Below, one piece after another: positions 17,451 to 24,823 of a stretch of DNA of 64,000 nucleotides. The position numbers and the translations under genes are program-made. The first letter of the stretch is position 1; each line of letters starts with the position of its first letter. Under the pieces are notes generated by a model, which saw only the letters and a list, made by a program, of their open reading frames with translations, did no database searches and was not told where the DNA came from. Source of the DNA: Flavihumibacter petaseus NBRC 106054 (GTDB taxonomy: Bacteria > Bacteroidota > Bacteroidia > Chitinophagales > Chitinophagaceae); the NCBI RefSeq assembly GCF_000974785.1, contig NZ_BBWV01000002.1:496001-560000 (forward strand), written 5' to 3'.

Positions 17451-17762
17451 TTACTTTTTTTTGTTCAGAAACAAAAAACATATTTGAATCAGTCCTAATG
17501 TCGCAATTATCCAAAGTCGTTTTGTAGCAAGTGCAGAATTTACCTTTGTGTTGTTCCTTATTATGTCAATGCTTGTATTTGCAATAGATTTTAGAGAATC
17601 AATATTTTGAAGACGGTCGACTTCCATTTTCTTCATATTGGTTAGTCCATTATTTTTTGTCGCAGCTATGTCGAGTTGAAATGAGCTGTCAATAAACAAC
17701 CAAACTAATAATCCCAAAGAAAGTAAGACTAAAATGTTTTTAATCGTGGTATTTGGTGTCAT
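17451..17762 (-). CDS. Cassette gene: small two-helix membrane protein
   Basis: A 103-residue protein from ATG 17762 (MTPNTTIKNILVLLSLGLL); the ATG at 17792 lies inside the cassette core. It has a transmembrane helix at residues about 9-24, a helical exposed segment rich in Asn/Lys, and a second helix (LWIIATLGLIQICFLFL) before a Lys-rich tail. Family not recognised. It is first of two genes in its cassette, followed by the zinc-ribbon gene. Confidence 0.65.
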   Translation of the reverse strand: MTPNTTIKNILVLLSLGLLVWLFIDSSFQLDIAATKNNGLTNMKKMEVDRLQNIDSLKSIANTSIDIIRNNTKVNSALATKRLWIIATLGLIQICFLFLNKKK

Positions 17763-17785
17763 GAAATAAGGGCTGTCTAAAGTGA

Positions 17786-17979
17786 CGCACAACGAGCAAG
17801 GCTATATGCAGGTTGGGAATTATTATTCAGCCAGCCCACAACCGCTGCTAATTGAAATTATAAAGTTGAATTTAGTACTAAAGTTGATGATTGTTTGTCC
17901 AGCCAGAACCACAGCTTGGCTTTGCAATTTGCTGGTTACAATGTCATGCCAAACTTGCATAAAACCCAATGTTATGCGG
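17786..17979 (-). repeat. attC-like site 7 (long type)
   Basis: Left end CGCACAACGAGCAAGGCTAT (17787-17806), then ATGCAGGTTGGG. Right end CCAAACTTGCATAAAACCCA (17949-17968), then the core GTTATGCGG (17971-17979). The centre TTTGTCCAGCCAGAACCACA is three mismatches or fewer from that of sites 3 and 6, so these three sites are one repeat family. Confidence 0.85.
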
Positions 17980-18481
17980 TCGTTGTGGAGTTGTGCTCCT
18001 CAAACTCTTTCATCCATTTTTTGAAATGGTCTTTAATTATTTGGTCAATGTTTTGTCTGTTTGCACCGTCCCAATACCACTGAACCTCGTCTACTATCAG
18101 GTCGTCTTTGGCGTAGTAGAGTAGATAGAAATCCATGTACGCTGATTCCAAATCCAAGTCCTGGCAAATATTCTTTAACTCTCGAAGTGTTTTGCAATAT
18201 GTTTCTGGATGGTCAACCGAGCTTATTATAAGATAATAAACGTAGTTTTTAAGAACAGTGTCTTTGTCTGCATAGGTGAAGCCTAAATCCTCTAAAACAT
18301 TTCTTGTCAATTCGTGAAGTTCAAATTGATTGAAAGGTTTTGTCTTGCCAGCCAGAATATAAAGATTGTCTGACTGATAACCTGCCTCCATCATTTCAAG
18401 GGCCCAGTCAACCCAGGTCTCGTCAATATTTTCATTGAACGCTTTTGCTTTTAATATTTTATATGTAGATAAGACCTTCAT
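17972..18481 (-). CDS. Cassette gene: soluble hypothetical protein
   Basis: A 169-residue protein, predicted all-helical and acidic, with many Tyr and Asp (ESAYMDFYLLYYAKDDLIVDEVQWYWDG near 115-142). Family not recognised. It is a single-gene cassette: the upstream core at 18531-18540 and the downstream core at 17971-17979 are complementary (GTTATGCGG with CCGCATAAC). The stop TAA overlaps the GTTATGCGG core. Confidence 0.7.
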   Translation of the reverse strand: MKVLSTYKILKAKAFNENIDETWVDWALEMMEAGYQSDNLYILAGKTKPFNQFELHELTRNVLEDLGFTYADKDTVLKNYVYYLIISSVDHPETYCKTLRELKNICQDLDLESAYMDFYLLYYAKDDLIVDEVQWYWDGANRQNIDQIIKDHFKKWMKEFEEHNSTTTA

Positions 18482-18529
18482 TGATCAGTATTCGTCTGAC
18501 TGTGACCTTTGAGAGTGTCCGTTCACAAT

Positions 18530-18667
18530 GCCGCATAACGTTTTGGGGCTTTGCGTTCGGGCGGGAAATCGAAGCACAAAAGACAATATTATTACTAAAG
18601 TTCAATTAAAAAACCGCTGTTGTGTTTTGCACTTCAGCCCGCCTGACGCAAAACCCGTGTTAGCGGT
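18530..18667 (-). repeat. attC-like site 8 (short type)
   Basis: Left end GCCGCATAACGTTTTGGGGC (18530-18549), then TTTGCGTTCGGGCGGG. Right end GCCCGCCTGACGCAAAACCC (18637-18656), then the core GTTAGCGG (18659-18666). The pairing GGGTTTTGCGTCAGGCGGGC with GGGGCTTTGCGTTCGGGCGGG is nearly complete, one of the cleanest stems in the array. Confidence 0.85.
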
Positions 18668-18672
18668 AGTTT

Positions 18673-19185
18673 TTATTTCATTTGTCTAAATGTCAAACTA
18701 ATTCTTCCATTTTCAGTGTCCGATTTTGGAATTGCGTGTTGCCATTTAGTTTGAATTTCTTGCGACATATAGATCAAGCTTCCCGATGGTAATTCATAAC
18801 TCAAAAACTGCTCTGGATCGCTTATGTTCCTAAACCGCAATTCTCTTGTCTCGCCAAGCGACACAATTGCAATTCCTGAATTATTCTCTAGAATGTCGGT
18901 CTGGTCAGAATGATAACCCATCTTCGATTTTCCGTCCAAGTAGTAATTTATTAGGCAATTATTTGGCTCAAATCCTATTGCAGGTCTCAACTTCTCAATA
19001 ACAAACTTAAGTTCAGGTATGAACTCTTGAAATGGATAGGCAATTTGTGAGTAGTTATATGCTTTACCAAAACTTGCAGTCTTTCTTGCAGTCATACGTT
19101 CGTCCCATTCTACTTTGGTCGATAATAACTCAAACAGTTCATTTGGATTGTTAATGAAATTCTCTATGTACAATATGCCGTCCAT
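18673..19185 (-). CDS. Cassette gene: AlkB-type 2OG-Fe(II) dioxygenase
   Basis: A 170-residue protein, shorter than E. coli AlkB but with the catalytic set in place: the iron ligands His and Asp of YHSDQ near residues 94-98, the distal His of KWQHAIPKS near 152, and the 2-oxoglutarate-binding Arg of RISLTFRQMK at the C-terminus. The lead NYYLDGKSKMGYHSDQ is typical of AlkB DNA-repair enzymes, which remove methyl lesions by oxidation. It is a single-gene cassette with a perfect ten-base complementary core pair (GTTAGCGGTA and TACCGCTAAC). It is the only cassette gene with a clear enzymatic role. Confidence 0.88.
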   Translation of the reverse strand: MDGILYIENFINNPNELFELLSTKVEWDERMTARKTASFGKAYNYSQIAYPFQEFIPELKFVIEKLRPAIGFEPNNCLINYYLDGKSKMGYHSDQTDILENNSGIAIVSLGETRELRFRNISDPEQFLSYELPSGSLIYMSQEIQTKWQHAIPKSDTENGRISLTFRQMK

Positions 19186-19218
19186 TCTTCAATTGTCATT
19201 TTGTGGTGTCACTTAAAT

Positions 19219-19418
19219 TACCGCTAACGGTAGGTATTTGCGATGGCAGGGCATTCTGTGTTCCGTCAAGCCGATACCAAAGCTGATTTTTATTTGTAGC
19301 CGAAGATAACTACGAACGCTCAACAGCGCTCGGTAGCCGACAACTGCAGATAAAAAAAATTACTGCTGCCGAAGTGCGTTCCGTCGCCCCCTGCTATTGC
19401 AAATACTTTTGTTGTGCG
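19219..19418 (-). repeat. attC-like site 9
   Basis: Left end TACCGCTAACGGTAGGTATT (19219-19238), then TGCGATGGCAGGGC. Right end CCCCCTGCTATTGCAAATAC (19387-19406), then the core GTTGTGCG (19411-19418). The pairing GTATTTGCAATAGCAGGGGG with GTATTTGCGATGGCAGGGC is strong. The centre has its own hairpin elements. Confidence 0.82.
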
Positions 19419-19425
19419 TTCGTTT

Positions 19426-19716
19426 TTAGTCCTCTTCATTCTCGTATAAATTGAAAATTAAAGAATATCCGCTATCTATTATTTCATCATAGTACTGACT
19501 ATAATTTTCATCCAGTCCTTCTTTGTCTTCAATAACAAAATATTCTTGCTCAAGCTCTATTATTTCCCAATCTTCTTCTTTAATGTAATATTTCGCAAGT
19601 TCAAATGCTCCGTCAATGTCCTTATAGTTTATGAACAAAACAGCATATGCTCCTTTGTACTTGGCAAAATGTCTTGAGTTTTCAGTCGGCTTTACGTGTG
19701 CAATTATTTGAAACAT
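19426..19716 (-). CDS. Cassette gene: small acidic protein
   Basis: A 96-residue soluble protein, very acidic in its second half (IELEQEYFVIEDKEGLDENYSQYYDEIIDSGYS). The N-terminal IIAHVKPTENSRHFAKYKGAYAVLFINYKDIDGAFELAKYYI looks like one alpha/beta domain. Family not recognised. It follows the membrane-protein gene at 19782 after 65 bases with no attC-like site between, so both belong to one two-gene cassette. Confidence 0.65.
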   Translation of the reverse strand: MFQIIAHVKPTENSRHFAKYKGAYAVLFINYKDIDGAFELAKYYIKEEDWEIIELEQEYFVIEDKEGLDENYSQYYDEIIDSGYSLIFNLYENEED

Positions 19717-19781
19717 ATTTATGTAATATCAGTTGTCCAAATAAGAATTTCATTAGTCAAAACTCAATAAGTAAGTCAATG

Positions 19782-20003
19782 CTAAATTGAAAGTGTTAGT
19801 CCGGCTACTAAAATTTTCGGAATGAATTTATTCCTTGATTTGTTGCCTCTTTTTATATGCCGCCAAATAAAGAAACTTGTCAAACCAATTGGATAAACAA
19901 TTATCAAAGCGGCATTATACGTCCAAACTATTCCTGCCCACGCAAACCAAATTGCAGTCATAATTTCTGCCCAAAATAGAAAATTGTTCTTTGAAACTGT
20001 CAT
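19782..20003 (-). CDS. Cassette gene: small membrane protein
   Basis: A 73-residue protein from ATG 20003 (MTVSKNNFLFWAEIM); the ATG at 20033 lies inside the cassette core. It has hydrophobic segments near residues 8-30 and 33-48, then a basic stretch (RHIKRGNKSRNKFIPK) and a third short hydrophobic end. It is first gene of a two-gene cassette. Function unknown. Confidence 0.6.
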   Translation of the reverse strand: MTVSKNNFLFWAEIMTAIWFAWAGIVWTYNAALIIVYPIGLTSFFIWRHIKRGNKSRNKFIPKILVAGLTLSI

Positions 20004-20025
20004 TGGTTTGGGTGTCGCTTTAAAA

Positions 20026-20227
20026 TGACGCACAACGATAAAGCGTTGGCGATGTGGCGGTATTCTCTGTTACTTCTGCCAGGTGCCGTTGATGACTACA
20101 GATACAAAAGCTCATTGTTTATTCTGCCGATCGGTACTGTTCGTCTGGCGGAACCAAAGCTGATTAGCAAATAAAAAGCTGGGATTATATTCGTCGTCCG
20201 CCATATTGCCAATGCAATGTTAGCTGT
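20026..20227 (-). repeat. attC-like site 10
   Basis: Left end TGACGCACAACGATAAAGCG (20026-20045), then TTGGCGATGTGGCGG. Right end CGCCATATTGCCAATGCAAT (20200-20219), then the core GTTAGCTG (20219-20226). CCGCCATATTGCCAATGC reverse-complements to GCATTGGCAATATGGCGG, which pairs with GCGTTGGCGATGTGGCGG. Confidence 0.82.
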
Positions 20228-20234
20228 GGTTTTT

Positions 20235-20849
20235 TCATTTGTCAAGCCCATATTTTTGTCCGTATTCCTTTACAGTCATTAGAAAATGAGGATTTTCTTT
20301 ATTCTTCAGTAGTCCTTCGTATTCCCGTCTAGCTTTGTCAAACTTTTTAAGTTCTCCATAAACTATCAGTTTTCCTAAAGGTGTCATCATCATATCTGAG
20401 TTGTCTAGCTCTTGAAGCATTTTTTCAGTACTATTCATTCGGTCAAAATATGGCAAAATGAAATCTGTCAGATTTTTCCTCATTTCGGCAATTAGTTGTT
20501 GCTCTTCTGTTCGCTCTTTAATGTAATACCATGTGTCGTGCTGGTTTCTCAAGTTTCCAATTCTCTTTCTAATCAGACATTCTGGTTCAGTTGGATAGTC
20601 TGGAAGTCCTTTGTCGCTGTAATTATAAAATGCTAGCCAATATTCAGGGACAAAAATTCCAGTGTTTATAGTAAAACTAATACTGTCTTTATTTCCAAAC
20701 GCACTTTTCTGAACATTAATGATTTGTCCGATAGAGTAAAGCTTTAAGTAGAAGTTATTAGCCTTTTTCTTAAAGCCCAATGGTTTTAGAATTTCGTAAA
20801 ATCCGTCCTTTAAAATTTTGTCAAACTTTAGTTCTGACGTTGTTTTCAT
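20235..20849 (-). CDS. Cassette gene: DUF4304-like protein
   Basis: A 204-residue soluble protein with the DUF4304 pattern: an N-terminal helix ending FDKILKDGFYEILKPLGFKKKANNFY, followed by IGQIINVQKSAFGNKDSISFTINTGIF and a W-rich segment, then a helical C-terminus. The role of the family is unknown. It is the first cassette (proximal end). The flanking cores GTTAGCTGTG at 20889-20880 and CACAGCTAAC in site 10 are perfectly complementary. Confidence 0.8.
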   Translation of the reverse strand: MKTTSELKFDKILKDGFYEILKPLGFKKKANNFYLKLYSIGQIINVQKSAFGNKDSISFTINTGIFVPEYWLAFYNYSDKGLPDYPTEPECLIRKRIGNLRNQHDTWYYIKERTEEQQLIAEMRKNLTDFILPYFDRMNSTEKMLQELDNSDMMMTPLGKLIVYGELKKFDKARREYEGLLKNKENPHFLMTVKEYGQKYGLDK

Positions 20850-20878
20850 TTCTACTTACGATGTGCTGGTATAAAGTC

Positions 20879-20888
20879 ACAGCTAACG
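20879..20888 (-). repeat. Proximal cassette core
   Basis: Plus-strand CACAGCTAACG, that is CGTTAGCTGTG in gene direction, 30 bases before the first cassette gene. Further upstream sequence does not show the left-right pairing of the ten attC-like sites, so this is the proximal edge and the place an attI site would be. Confidence 0.6.
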
Positions 20889-21262
20889 TATGTGTTTATG
20901 TAATAAAGGCCATTAGACGCAGTTGCGATTTTTTGCTAAGTGGTTGGCGGCCAATAAAAAATATTGCGCAATGTGTATTGCGCGATTGCGGCAATGCGCA
21001 AGGTGATATTTTGTAATGTTTCTGTGATTTTCCTGTTGATATTCGCGAATGCTTCGCCGCCTCACTCACAGGTTGCGTTTGACCAACCGGCAGGCAGGGG
21101 ATAAGGTTATGGAATCTTCTACGTATAATATTAGGTATTTCTAATGGTTGTTGCAACTGTTATTGTTGTGTTTGTGTGGTGACTTTGTTCCGGTTGGAAC
21201 TGGACCGGCGCTTTAGGTTTTCTCGGCAATTGGCGGTAACTTAAAGGGACAAACCCGCCTCC
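20889..21262. other. Proximal flank of the array, no supported gene
   Basis: 374 bases with no credible gene. They hold an inverted repeat GCGCAAT-GTGT-ATTGCGC (20966-20983) inside a run of ATTGC/GCAAT motifs (20962-21001), and a second palindrome ATTCGCGAAT near 21041-21050. In an integron this interval would hold attI and the integrase promoter; no integrase frame is seen on either strand. It also contains the unseen promoter of the cyclase-fusion gene at 21263. Confidence 0.5.
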
Positions 21263-23842
21263 ATGCCTCCGTCCAGACAACTGGCTGCGATCCTGTTCGC
21301 GGACATCATGGGCTATACTGCCATGATGCAGGAGGAGGAACACACTGCCATCGCCCTCAAGGAAAAATTTAAAAACAAACTTGAAGCAGAACTCGCCCTC
21401 CATGGCGGCCGGCTCATCAAATTCAGCGGCGACGGCGCCCTCTGCAGCTTCAACAGCGCCCTCGAAGCCGTCACAGCAGCCGTCAATACCCAGCTGTTCC
21501 TGAGAACCGATCCAGTAGTACCAGTCCGGATGGGCATCCACCAGGCCGATATCGTCATGGACGACGCCGATATCTACGGCGATGGGGTCAATATTGCCTC
21601 CCGCTTCGAATCTATGGCGGTGCCGGGAAGTATCCTGGTATCAGGAAAAATCATCGATGACGTCAAGAACCACCACGAAATTCAATCCGTCCTCCTCGGC
21701 AAATACGTACTCAAAAATGTGAAGGAACCAGTTGACGTATATGCCATCAGTAACCCGGGACTCGAAGTGCCACTGAAGAAAAAGCTGGAAGGCAAAGCAG
21801 CCTTGTTTGTCGATCATAAAAAAATCAACAATAACCGCCTGCGGATCGCCGGCGTGTTTTTCCTCGTCGGCTTCCTTGCCGCAGCAACTTACGCCTTCCT
21901 GAATCCATGGATGAAAAAACAGCGTGCCCGCACAGAACTCATTCCCGCCATCCAGAAACTGATCAGCGAAAATTTCCAGGCACCCACCGCCGCCTTCACC
22001 ATGGCAACGGAAGCAGAAAAATATCTCTCCAAAGATTCCGTACTGCAAAAACTGTGGCCGCTATTGTCCACCAGGGTCAATCTGAAAACAGCGCCCGAAG
22101 GGGCAGAAGTATGGTGGAAGGATTACGGTCAGCCCGATACCGCATGGCAACTGGCGGGTACCACACCGCTCCGCCAGGTCCGTTTCCCGCGATCCTACCT
22201 GCGTATCGAAATCCGAAAGCCCGGTTACCAACGCATCGAATACGCCGGACCGGGACTATACTGGCGCCTATGGAAAGACTCCGCTTCAGCGCTGCAACTC
22301 GACAAGGAAGGCTCCCTGCCAGAAGGTATGGTTAGAATCCCCGCGAGCGAAACGGACATCTATATTGTTGGCCTCGAACAAAGCGGACCGAAATACGTGC
22401 CGGCCTTCCTGATTGACAAATACGAAGTGACCAACAAAGCATTTAAAGTTTTTGTAGATGCCGGCGGCTATAACAACCCCCTTTACTGGAAGTACCCGGT
22501 TGATCGCAGCGCATTTACGGATAAAACCGGGAAACCCGGACCCGCCAACTGGGAAGCCGGTACTTACCCCGATGGCCAGGAAAATTTCCCGGTAACGGGT
22601 ATCTCCTGGTACGAAGCGGCTGCCTATGCTGCCTGGGCGCAAAAATCCCTGCCCACCATCTACCACTGGGGCCGCGTTGCCGAAACTTCACGCACCTACA
22701 ATATCGTTCCGCTGAGCAACTTCAACGGCAAAGATGCGGTACCGGTTGGCACTACCAAAGGGTATTCCAGCTTCGGGCTGTACGACCTCGCCGGAAACGC
22801 ACGCGAATGGTGCCTTAACCAAAGGGGCGATCAACACGAGCAACATTATATCCTGGGCGGCGGCTGGAACGATCCTACCTATGCTTTCAACGATGGTTAT
22901 ACGGCAATAGCAACCGACAGAAGCGTTGCGAATGGTTTCCGGTGTATCAGGACCTTACCCGGCGATACAACGGTCACCGCTTTGTCTGCCCCCGTGGAAA
23001 TGGCCTTCCGGGATTACAAAAAGGAAAAGCCCGTGGATGACAAAACATTTGAGATCTATAAACAGCAATTCCTCTACGATAAAGTACCCCTTGACCCTAA
23101 AGCTGATACCACGATAACGGCTGAATTCTGGCGCGCCGAAGCGGTCAGTTTCGAAACAGGCTACAACAAGGAACGCATGCAGGCCTGGGTATACCTGCCC
23201 AAAGAAGCAAAGCCGCCCTACCGCGTAGTATTGTTCTTTCCCGGTTCCGGAGATATCTTCCAGAAAGCATATAAAGACCACAACATCATGAACCGGTTTA
23301 ATTTCCTCCTGAAGAATGGATACGCCGTGGTGCGCCCCATCTTCAAGGGAACATTCGAGCGGCACGATGCTTTGAAAAGCGACCTGCCGGATGAAACTGT
23401 TTTTTACCGCGACCACCTGGTCATGTGGCGCAAGGATATCGGCAGAACAATCGACTACCTTGAAACGCGAAAAGATCTGCGTGCCGATCAGCTGGGCTAC
23501 CTCGGCTGGAGCTGGGGTGGCTATATGGGGGGGATCATGCCAGCAATCGAACCACGCATCAAAGCCGTGGTGCTGAATGTTGGCGGCATGGTCATGAACA
23601 AATCATTGCCCGAAGCTGACCAGCTGAATTATCTCCCGCATGTTACCCAGCCAGTGTTGATGTTAAATGGCCGGCACGATATGTTCTTCCCCGTTGAAAC
23701 TTCGCAGATGCCCATGTTCAACTTTCTGGGAACACCGGCCGCACATAAGAAAATCATCATTTACGATGCCGGGCACCTCGTTCCGGTAACTGAATTCATG
23801 AAAGAAACACTGGCCTGGTTCGACCAGTATCTAAAACCATAA
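21263..23842 (+). CDS. Class III nucleotidyl cyclase / PEGA-like / FGE-like / alpha-beta hydrolase fusion
   Basis: An 859-residue multidomain protein. Residues 1-165 are a class III cyclase with both metal aspartates (Asp14 in FADIMGY, Asp57 in SGDGALCSF, the usual spacing) and the transition-state segment DGVNIASRFE. A single membrane helix lies near 193-212. A PEGA-like domain (APEGAEVWWKDYG ... IEIRKPGYQRIEY) spans about 272-325. A formylglycine-enzyme-like sulfatase-modifying fold spans about 355-575 (EVTNKAFKVFVDAGGY, FPVTGISWYEAAAYAAWA, GNAREWCL, NGFRCI) but lacks the paired active-site Cys. A C-terminal alpha/beta hydrolase has Ser in GWSWGGYMGG (near 749), Asp in GRHDMFFP (near 803) and His in AGHLVP (near 835). 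The cytoplasmic cyclase would signal through the membrane to or from an exported sensor/hydrolase. Confidence 0.88.
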   Translation: MPPSRQLAAILFADIMGYTAMMQEEEHTAIALKEKFKNKLEAELALHGGRLIKFSGDGALCSFNSALEAVTAAVNTQLFLRTDPVVPVRMGIHQADIVMDDADIYGDGVNIASRFESMAVPGSILVSGKIIDDVKNHHEIQSVLLGKYVLKNVKEPVDVYAISNPGLEVPLKKKLEGKAALFVDHKKINNNRLRIAGVFFLVGFLAAATYAFLNPWMKKQRARTELIPAIQKLISENFQAPTAAFTMATEAEKYLSKDSVLQKLWPLLSTRVNLKTAPEGAEVWWKDYGQPDTAWQLAGTTPLRQVRFPRSYLRIEIRKPGYQRIEYAGPGLYWRLWKDSASALQLDKEGSLPEGMVRIPASETDIYIVGLEQSGPKYVPAFLIDKYEVTNKAFKVFVDAGGYNNPLYWKYPVDRSAFTDKTGKPGPANWEAGTYPDGQENFPVTGISWYEAAAYAAWAQKSLPTIYHWGRVAETSRTYNIVPLSNFNGKDAVPVGTTKGYSSFGLYDLAGNAREWCLNQRGDQHEQHYILGGGWNDPTYAFNDGYTAIATDRSVANGFRCIRTLPGDTTVTALSAPVEMAFRDYKKEKPVDDKTFEIYKQQFLYDKVPLDPKADTTITAEFWRAEAVSFETGYNKERMQAWVYLPKEAKPPYRVVLFFPGSGDIFQKAYKDHNIMNRFNFLLKNGYAVVRPIFKGTFERHDALKSDLPDETVFYRDHLVMWRKDIGRTIDYLETRKDLRADQLGYLGWSWGGYMGGIMPAIEPRIKAVVLNVGGMVMNKSLPEADQLNYLPHVTQPVLMLNGRHDMFFPVETSQMPMFNFLGTPAAHKKIIIYDAGHLVPVTEFMKETLAWFDQYLKP

Positions 23843-23980
23843 CGGTCAGGCCTACACCACAACCGCAATCGTTTGCCTGAACTGACACATCTGCCGTAGT
23901 CAAAATGCAATCGGTCATTATATAACGGTAGCTTTGGAAAAGCAAAGCCTGCACAACATTCATCAAGTATTGTAAATAAT

Positions 23981-24823
23981 ATGAAAAGATTATTGACCCT
24001 CACCTGCTTACTGGCAGCCATTAACGCCATCTCACAAAAAACGCCGTCACCCGGAAAATGGATTCAGCTCTTTAATGGCAAAGACCTCAACAACTGGACA
24101 GTAAAAATTGCAGGCCATCCGGTGGGAGAGAACTACGGCAATACCTTTCGCGTGGAAAATGGCGTGATCAAAGTATCCTACGACCAGTACAATAACCAGT
24201 TCAAAGAACAGTTCGGCCACTTGTTTTATAAGGGGACTTTTTCGGCTTACCTCCTGGTGGTGGAATACCGGTTCACCGGTGACCAGATCAAGGACGGCCC
24301 CGGATGGGCCTACCGCAACAGTGGCCTGATGCTTCACGGACAAACACCGGAAAGCATGGTGCTTGAGCAGGACTTTCCCATTTCCCTTGAAGCGCAGTTG
24401 CTGGGTGGTAACGGTAAGGAACCCCGGTCAACCAACAACCTCTGCACGCCAGGCACTAATGTGTTCATGAATGGAAACCTGTTCACCCCCCATTGTGTGA
24501 ACTCCACTTCCAAAACCTACGCGGGTGACCAGTGGGTCAGGGCTGAAGTGCTTGTACTCGGCGACTCCCTGATCAGGCATATTGTGGAAGGCGACACCGT
24601 GCTCACGTATTCCAAACCCCAGTACGACGGGAACGACAAATGGGTGAAAGCCGCGGGACTCACCGGTGGTCAGCTCATTCATGAGGGAACAATTTCCCTG
24701 CAAAGTGAAAGCCACCCCGTGGAATTCAGGAAAGTGGAATTGTTTGACCTGTCACCGTATAGAAACGATCCGAAAGCCCTCAATAAGGTGCTCCAGCAGC
24801 TGCATACTCGGAAAATTAAGTAG
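23981..24823 (+). CDS. 3-keto-disaccharide hydrolase-like (DUF1080) secreted protein
   Basis: A 280-residue protein with a signal peptide (LLTLTCLLAAINAISQ). The DUF1080 lectin-like jelly roll starts with WIQLFNGKDLNNWTVK, then FRVENGVIKVSY, YRNSGLMLHGQ and SLQSESHPVEFRKVEL, which closes the fold near residue 265. The family includes 3-keto-glucoside hydrolases. A candidate -7 element TAGCTTTG (23929-23936) lies upstream without a clear -33. It ends convergently with the metF-like gene, overlapping its stop by 8 bases. Confidence 0.88.
   Translation: MKRLLTLTCLLAAINAISQKTPSPGKWIQLFNGKDLNNWTVKIAGHPVGENYGNTFRVENGVIKVSYDQYNNQFKEQFGHLFYKGTFSAYLLVVEYRFTGDQIKDGPGWAYRNSGLMLHGQTPESMVLEQDFPISLEAQLLGGNGKEPRSTNNLCTPGTNVFMNGNLFTPHCVNSTSKTYAGDQWVRAEVLVLGDSLIRHIVEGDTVLTYSKPQYDGNDKWVKAAGLTGGQLIHEGTISLQSESHPVEFRKVELFDLSPYRNDPKALNKVLQQLHTRKIK

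Larger units (their letters stand above)
13316..20888 (-). mobile_element. Integron-like gene-cassette array without an integrase (ten cassettes)
   Basis: Twelve small genes all on the minus strand, visibly more AT-rich than both flanks. They are separated by about 60-200 base non-coding segments that are imperfect inverted repeats ending in AAC and GTT cores. Each segment reads, in gene direction, as R'' core (ending AAC), a G/C-rich box near a GGGTTTTATGC-type sequence, a variable centre, the complementary box, and a GTT core just before the next gene. Stop codons of some genes overlap the R'' core. Within a cassette the upstream GTT core and the downstream AAC core are complementary, as expected for circular cassettes. 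This is the layout of an integron cassette array (CALIN type, lacking intI). No tyrosine recombinase gene lies in the window; flanking genes are ordinary. Confidence 0.85.

Noticed and set aside
13316..20888. CRISPR array or REP/BIME repeats
   Set aside because: Units differ in length (60-200 bases), enclose genes and have AAC/GTT cores, unlike CRISPR repeats and spacers or short REP elements.
20896..21156. Possible integrase or other gene in the proximal flank
   Set aside because: Short frames there lack any tyrosine-recombinase motif or sensible start.
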